64,000 bases of DNA, taken from assembly GCA_033182465.1 (NCBI GenBank), contig CP137330.1, positions 1,426,001 to 1,490,000 of the forward strand. Reading direction: 5' to 3'. A program made the translations under genes and the position numbers. Source of the stretch: Sanghuangporus weigelae. Its lineage: Eukaryota > Basidiomycota > Agaricomycetes > Hymenochaetales > Hymenochaetaceae. The notes beneath the pieces were generated by a model that was not told the origin of the DNA, searched no databases, and saw nothing but the letters and a program-made list of their open reading frames with translations. How positions within the stretch are numbered: the first letter of the stretch is position 1; each line of letters starts with the position of its first letter. This document shows positions 57,942 through 64,000 of this stretch, one piece after another.

Positions 57942-58204
57942 TATGCCCTCCAGAACTTGTTTACAAGTTCTCATAGTAAAGTAGCATAATGGAATAAACA
58001 TAATCTATACATAGAGCATATATTTCCAGTGTGAATCCATAAAAACGGCATAAAACATATGTAAAACAAGTCGATTAGGCAAACGATCGACTTCGCTGAT
58101 CATTTCCGTAAAAAGAGTTTATATAAGCAGCATAGAGGAAAGTAGCACACATATCACATCTCGCGCAGCAGTGTACTATTAACGTTACTTGTCCTTAATC
58201 CTTC

Positions 58205-59000
58205 ATGTCGTTGTCACCAAAGAGGGGCTCTTCTGGTATCGGAGTAAAACTATGTGCAGGGACATTAGGAAACGACGAGCCGGTCATTGGTAAATTGATG
58301 GACTTCGGGGTCATGGAGGTCATCAAAGTACTTGGCGTAGTATCGACGACCCGTGCTGTGAATTGCAAGTGGGTGAGTACTTTTGGGGCCTATACGGAGG
58401 GTTGACTTGGCCCTTCAAACTTGGACGAGCTTGCGAGATTTGGAAGAACGGCAGGGCGAATCAATGAAAGTGTGGTATCATCCCCCACTCTCGGTTCGTC
58501 AGGCTGCTTTTCGATTCCTGGGGCGAGTTTACGTTGGGCTGCCTGGTTTCAACGACTATATGGGGTACTACCTTCTCGGAAACGAGCCTCACAGACTTTC
58601 AAACCTTGATTCAAGGCAAGATTCTTGCGTCTTGAATAATTGAAATGGTTCTGGATCGCTTCAGCGAGGTGCCTCAGGTCTGCAAATGGTGGCAGGGCTG
58701 CCAATGCATAAAAATCTGGTATGTGTCCATTATACAACCTGCGTATGATTAAATAATGTTCTGGTTGGTTGACACCAGGTGGGATCGAGTTCGTCTCGAT
58801 GTATCGATGGAATTCGAATACCTTCTTCAATTCAGCGGCCAGGAATACATATGATGTGGACGTGGCCATGTCAAACATTGCCCAGGACTGGGTGATTGGG
58901 CCTGCATCCGGTTCAGTGAACCTTTCTGGAGGTACACTCAGGACATTCGAGTTTGGAGCGAAGAAGTTGACGGTTAGAGTCCATAGTAAGTGTTTTGACT
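58205..59000 (-). pseudogene. extra ORF downstream of integrase, element C
   Basis: Encodes a helical stretch (FLAAELKKVFEFHRYIET, then DFYALAALPPFADLRHL) and a Pro/Ser-rich, acidic C-terminus (PIPEEPLFGDNDMKD). The position matches the extra ORF of elements A and B, though sequence similarity is not evident by eye. No membrane segment. Broken. Confidence 0.5.
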
Positions 59001-59149
59001 ATTCTTCTGAACTTCTTCCAGTGCTTCTTATATGAGTCCTTCAGTTGGTACATGTTGTTTACGTGCTGAGAGACTAAAGTTGCCTCATGCTCTACCTGAA
59101 TGGTATGTACAGTTATCTGTGGATCATCTGTGTCCGGCTCATCATTCCC

Positions 59150-62100
59150 CATAGGTAGGTTCTCTATAGAATCGACACCCAAAACCTCGAGGTATGTATT
59201 AAGTGCCTCAAGATGCTTTACTTTCTTGTATGGAAGCCATGTGTGGTCTCCGGCTTTCTATATTACTTTGAACAATGAATCTGTACCTTTCCTATAATGG
59301 GTATCTATCGATTCGACAACCCATTCATTAGTACTGTCCTCCAGATTGGTTACTTGACTAACATCCCTTCCAGGAAACAATCTGTTGTCATTCAGCATGT
59401 GTATTCTCAGCAAAGATGCGTGAAAAATGGGGTGTATACCTCGATTTTTCAAACTTCTAGGTAAGTCGATCTCATATAAATTGTTTCCAGCGACCCTAAG
59501 TACCTTATAGGGTCCTATGAACTTTGGCACTAGTTTTTGTGCACGTTGCTTCGGTAAGTTTATGTTCTTTGTTGATAGATACACTAAATCTCCAATTTCG
59601 AATGGTGACATCCGCCGATGTCTGTTAGCTTGCCTCGTTTGTTTCACTCTAGCTTGTAAGATGGAATCGTGTGCTGACATAATTGCTTCTTTCAACTTCA
59701 AGGCAAAAGTTCTTACCCCTGGGTACTCGTCTTGGCTCGGATCATTCTATGATATGGAACGAGGCATTCTTCCATAGTTCAGGAAGAACGGTGCATAACT
59801 AGTTGTTTCCGATTATGCAGAATTGACTGCAAACTCAATCATAGGTAATTTCATTACCCAATCCTTCTGGTTTGGTGAAATGCACTGTCTCAGCATCTGA
59901 GCGATCGTTTTATTCATTCGCTCAGTTGCTCCATCAGTTTGTGGATGGTAAGCACTTGATAGTTTCAATCTTACGTTCAACAACTTATTCAAGTGTTTCC
60001 ACAGTGTACTCGTGAATAATGATCCTCGATCGCTTACAATTGATTCAGGTAAGCCATGCAATTTGTATACATTTTCGAAGATTAACTCAGCAAATTCCTT
60101 TGCTCTGTTCGTTTGCTTACAGGGTATCAAGTGAACCATTCCAGTAAGTAAACATACAATCATGCATATCATATCAAATGAACTAAGTTGATTCTTGGAT
60201 TCAGGAAACGGTCCTATGAAATCCATACCAATAGTTTGCCAAGGCCATGTTGGTGCATTCAATGGATTCAACAATCCATATGGTCTTTGGTGATTGGGCT
60301 TAGAAGTCTTACAGGTATGACATGAATCACAATATGAGCTAATATCTGATACCATTTCTTTCCACCAGACTTAGTCTCTCAGATATTGCAATGTTTTCCA
60401 TGCACCCAAGTGTGCAAGAATTGAATGTGTGTGTTCAATTACAACTTCTCGTGCACTTCTGTTGTTGATCAGAATTTTGGGTATACATAGCAGGTATCTC
60501 TTACCCTCCCGTCAAAATATTAATCCATTTTCGATGTGGAAAGTTTTGTAGTGAGCAGGGTTCTCAAGGATCAGTTTGAAAAACTGATCTTCATGAAATT
60601 GGTTCTTCAAACAGTTTGGAAACTGCATCTGTGGTTGGGCTTGTGCAATTACATCAGTAAGTGTCGGTTCTACTGATTGTTGCAAATTTTGAGTGTCTGA
60701 TTGTATTGTAGGAAATTGTGGATCAATGGTATCCATTTCCTTGCCTGTATACGTTGAAGTCGCGACTTGCGAAGGTTCAGAGTGGATCGGCGTATAAGAA
60801 CGATCCTGGATCGTCTTACCATTCTGAGTAATCATCTGTGATGGTGAACTGGTATGTCGATCATTTTGCTGAGATGCGTTTGGATTCCGAATTCTCAAAG
60901 TTACTTTCTTAATTTGTGATGTTTGCCTTTCGCCCTCCAGTTCTCTGGGCATGTTATCTTGCTGTTCGCCTCTCTTGAAAGTAATTCTAAGCTTTCTGGG
61001 TACACTGGAAACCGTGTTTATGGTTCGATCCTCGGTTTCCTGAAGTGGTATGGAGTACACTTCAAGTACATTTATGGGATTGATCAGTATCGGACTTGTA
61101 CCTTTGTTTTCAAGGCGGCGCAATATTGATACGTCATTGTCATCAATCTGGTTCGTGTATTCTAATCGTGTTTGCACTGTACCAGGTAAGTCTTCTGCAT
61201 AGATTTGAGATAACGCATCTGCTAAGATGTTTTCGGTTCCTGCTACATAGATTACTTCAAAATTGAAGTCTGAAAATTTCTCTATCCATCTAGCCTGCCT
61301 ACCACTTAGATTCGGCTGTTCGAATAAGTGTTACAGTGGTTTGTGGTCCATAAACCATCAAAAATGTGCACCTTGCAGTAAGTTTTTGTGTCTGAGCATA
61401 GTTTCGACTCCTGCTAACAGTTCTTTGTCATGTACAGGATAATTCTGCTGTGCAGAATTCAACTTAGCAGAATAAAATACAGCAACCTTTGCATCTCGCC
61501 AGTCATCTCCTTGACTGATTATTCCTCCAATTCCAGTGTGAGAAGCATCTGTAGTTACATTGATTGGAGGTGAGTTCTTGCCATACTATAAAACTACACG
61601 ATGATGATTTTGAAAATCATGTACTAATTTGACAATTTGGTCAAACACTTGCTGTTCAGTATAAGACCATCGGAATCGAGAAGTCTCACCCAAAATATTG
61701 GTGAGTACTCCCATTGGTATTCTCAATTGTGGAATATTCAGTGCTAAGTATCCTACTGCACCCAGGAATCGTTTCAACGAATCCTTACTGCTCACTACCT
61801 TCTATTTCTAAATAGAATCTATTTTATGTGGGTTTATCCTGATACCGTTATCATCAACTATATGTCCTAATATGCGTAATTCTGATTGAAACAGTTGCAT
61901 CTTGTGTTTGCTAAGGTAAAACTGTTCTTTATACAAAATGTCGATAACAATTTTCAGATGTCGAATATGATCCTCAACCGTATCAGAATATATCACCAGG
62001 TCATCAAGATAGATATCCATCCAATCTCTCAGATATGGTTGAAAGATGTGATTCATTAGAGCTTGGTACGTCGCTCCACTATTGCAATCTCTCAATTGCA

Positions 62101-63588
62101 TTACTTGACTAACCATTGTACCATCCGGTGTATTGAATATAGTTCTCGATACATGCTCTGGGACGACCCGAATTTGCTCGTAAGCATCCTTTCCATCTAT
62201 TAGTGACCTGTATTTCTTACAGCTAGTTGCAAAATTGTTGGCAATCACGTGATTTCACCACTTTTCTCGCCATGAGAGCATCAAAACACAGATAAAATCA
62301 TATCTCACCCAAATCTCAACGGTTTCACATCATCTAAGTTGCTAAATTCATCTTTTCGAAAGGGCTTTCGCTAAGGAAAAACTAACAAGAAAATAGAGCA
62401 AAAAAGGACCCCAAAATAGTGAAAATATCGTTTTTTGCCTTTTCCTTGCATGTGCATTTTTTTCTGTGATCCCTGCTGGTCCAGCACCTCCCCAAAGCTA
62501 TCCAGAATGATAATATGATTATAAAATGAATTTACAAACTGAGTTTGAGTTGAATTGTGTACCAGAATGTGCTGCTTTGAGGCATGCCTGAATCACTCAA
62601 AACTCATCATTTCCCCCTAGCCTCCCAGGCTGCAGGAAAAATTCTTACAGGCCAGATTTATGCATGTAAATTCATTTTAGGTGTAATAGACTAGGTTTGT
62701 GCACTAGCTAGGGCCTCAGCATCCACTGATGAGCTGGGCTGAACAAGTGTTTCTAGTTGTATGCACTATTCTAGACAGCATCTCCTCAGCTCACCAGTGG
62801 ATGCTGAGGCCCTAGCTAGTGCACAAACCTAGTCTATTACACCTAAAATGAATTTACATGCATAAATCTGGCCTGTAAGAATTTTTCCTGCAGCCTGGGA
62901 GGCTAGGGGGAAATGATGAGTTTTGAGTGATTCAGGCATGCCTCAAAGCAGCACATTCTGGTACACAATCCAACTCAAACTCAGTCTGTAAATTCATTTT
63001 ATAATCATATTATCATTCTGGATAGCTTTGGGGAGGTGCTGGACCAGCAGGGATCACAGAAAAAAATGCACATGTAAGGAAGAGGCAAAAAATGATATTT
63101 TCGCCATTTTGGGGTCCTTTTTTGCTCTATTTTCTTGTTAGTTTTTCCTAAGCAAAAGCCCTTTTAAAAAGATGAATTTAGCAACTTAGATGATGTGAAA
63201 CCGTTGAGATTTGGGTGAGATATGATTTTATCTGTGTTTTGATGCTCTCATAGCGAGAAAAGTGGTGAAATCACGTGATTGCCAACAATTTTGCAACTAG
63301 CTGTAGATGCAACTCTACGAAGTACAGATTCAATGTCAGGCAATGGTGAAGATAATTTTTGAGTGTTCGTGTTCCGATCTCGTAAGTCTACAACTGTTCT
63401 CAATCAAATTGGCTCGTCTTTATTCTTACGAGGTTTTTGCAGCAATAACATTGGCATTGTGTTTGAACCGGTAACTACTTTCCGTCTTTCACTCTGAATG
63501 TAGTCCTTACATTTTTCTTTCCATTAGTCTCTCAAGGGATCTGGATATGTCGAACGACAAAATTTATATTTCTTATTCTCGTCTATTA
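59150..63588 (-). pseudogene. pol region of element C
   Basis: RT is recognised by IYLDDLVIYSDT (about 61985-62020) and LIDGKDAYEQIRV. RNase H region about 61600-61200. Integrase has MDFIGPFPESK, GLPESIVSDRG and SAYHPQTDGATERMNK (about 60260-59900). The segment after the core has FEIGDLVYLSTKN and the GPYKVLRV module, then HPIFHASLLR, typical of gypsy integrase tails, followed by a chromodomain-like piece (EWVVESIDTHYRKG...LFKV). Broken several times and split by MITE M6. Confidence 0.85.
62220..63303. mobile_element. hairpin MITE M6 (1084 bp)
   Basis: CAGCTAGTTGC after TA 62218-62219, ends GCAACTAGCTG before TA 63304-63305, within the RT region of element C. Type II spacer in the CTGAACAAG orientation. 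Private variants GGTGTAATAG and GTGCAC are mirrored in both arms. Confidence 0.93.
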
Positions 63589-64000
63589 CAGCTAGTTGCA
63601 AAATTGTTGGCAATCACATGATTTCACCACTTTTCTCGCTATGAGAGTCTCAAAACACAGATAGAATCATATCTCACCCAAATATCAACGGTTTTACATC
63701 ATCTAAGTTGCTAAATTCATCTTTTTGAAAGGGCTTTCATTTAGGAAAAACAATCGAGAAAATAGAGCAAAAAATGACCCTAAAATGGCGAAAATATCAT
63801 TTTTTGCCTCTTCCTTGCATATGCATTTTTTTCTGTGATCCCTGCTGGTCCAGCACCTCCCCAAAGCTATCCAGAATGATAATATGATTATAAAATGAAT
63901 TTACAGACTGAGTTTGAGTTGAATTGTGTACCAGAATGTGCTGCTTTGAGGCATGCCTGAATCACTCAAAACTCATCATTTCCCCCTAGCCTCCCAGGCT
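63589..64000. mobile_element. hairpin MITE M7 (first arm only, runs off the window)
   Basis: CAGCTAGTTGCAAAATTG after TA 63587-63588, followed by about 410 bp of the standard arm. A second MITE in element C, only 285 bp from M6. Confidence 0.9.

Larger units (their letters stand above)
57694..64000 (-). mobile_element. Ty3/gypsy element C, different family, open at the right edge
   Basis: Minus-strand LTR retrotransposon fossil. Right to left: RT (63588 down to about 61800, split by MITE M6), RNase H (about 61600-61200), a Gln/Thr-rich linker (61177-60512), integrase (about 60480-59700), a chromodomain-like end (about 59320-59150), a further ORF (about 59000-58200) and a probable 3' LTR (57694-57941). 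The right side enters MITE M7 and leaves the window. It is distinct in sequence from A and B. Broken roughly ten times besides the MITEs. Confidence 0.85.

Noticed and set aside
58205-58405. Plus-strand frame MSLSPKRGSSGIG with a TATA-like box upstream and GTGAGT after it
   Set aside because: The minus strand reads through the same DNA as the Pro-rich, acidic end of the extra ORF of element C, which fits the element better. No second exon could be found.
18658-63100. Frames of about 60 codons starting MLDQQGSQKK in the arms of most MITE copies
   Set aside because: They recur because the MITE arms are near-identical. They occur in palindromic arms, differ by unconstrained substitutions, and have no start context or domain.
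1-64000. CRISPR arrays, bacterial operons, rRNA or tRNA genes
   Set aside because: No regularly spaced short repeats of that kind, no ribosome-binding context and no cloverleaf were seen. The gene structure is fungal.

Overview
The window is a repeat-dominated stretch of a filamentous basidiomycete genome, most likely Agaricomycetes (inference). The basis is: reading frames split by 47-67 bp GT..AG introns, Ty3/gypsy elements with chromodomains (chromoviruses), Ty1/copia elements, and intron-containing Tc1-like transposases. I recognise no housekeeping gene, no tRNA or rRNA gene, and nothing bacterial.

Layout. 1-8247: broken chromovirus copy A (+). 8250-18299: a 10-kb structure bounded by 2.09-kb inverted repeats, each holding a Tc1-like transposase, with a cargo between them: an unknown three-exon gene with a HEPN-like motif (11511-13467), an AT-hook/RS-rich gene (13768-15936, minus) and a decayed piece of a relative of the latter. 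18302-19593: part of a hairpin MITE, then an LTR with a gag-like stub. 19853-31097: two Ty1/copia copies tail to tail, forming a palindrome of about 5 kb per arm. 31098-33592: hairpin MITEs and the 5' part of a second chromovirus. 33217-47836: chromovirus copy B (minus), about 11.1 kb once three inserted elements are discounted, with a small two-exon membrane-protein gene lying antisense near its 3' LTR. 48017-57360: a second Tc1-associated neighbourhood: transposase (-), unknown gene (49337-51356, +), MITE, transposase (+), and a decayed relative of the AT-hook gene (-). 57694-64000: a different Ty3/gypsy element C (minus), open at the right edge and carrying two MITEs.

The thread through the window is a TA-targeting transposon family. 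The 10-kb structure and at least seven hairpin MITEs (full length about 1084 bp) share the same terminal sequence (CAGCTARTTGCAAAATTG) and are flanked by TA. The MITEs are near-perfect palindromes whose two arms share copy-specific variants, so the arms are kept matched within each copy. MITEs and the 10-kb structure have landed in every LTR element here and appear to have mediated deletions.

The best candidate for an undescribed system is the association of Tc1-like transposases with a two-gene cargo, seen at two diverged loci: a long helical/Lys-rich protein plus a modular protein (AT-hooks, acidic EEPSQLDI motif, globular domain, Cys-containing segment, RS-rich linker, SAM-like C-terminus). 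I assign no function to either cargo protein. The transposases and both AT-hook genes carry stops, whereas the other two cargo genes are open throughout.
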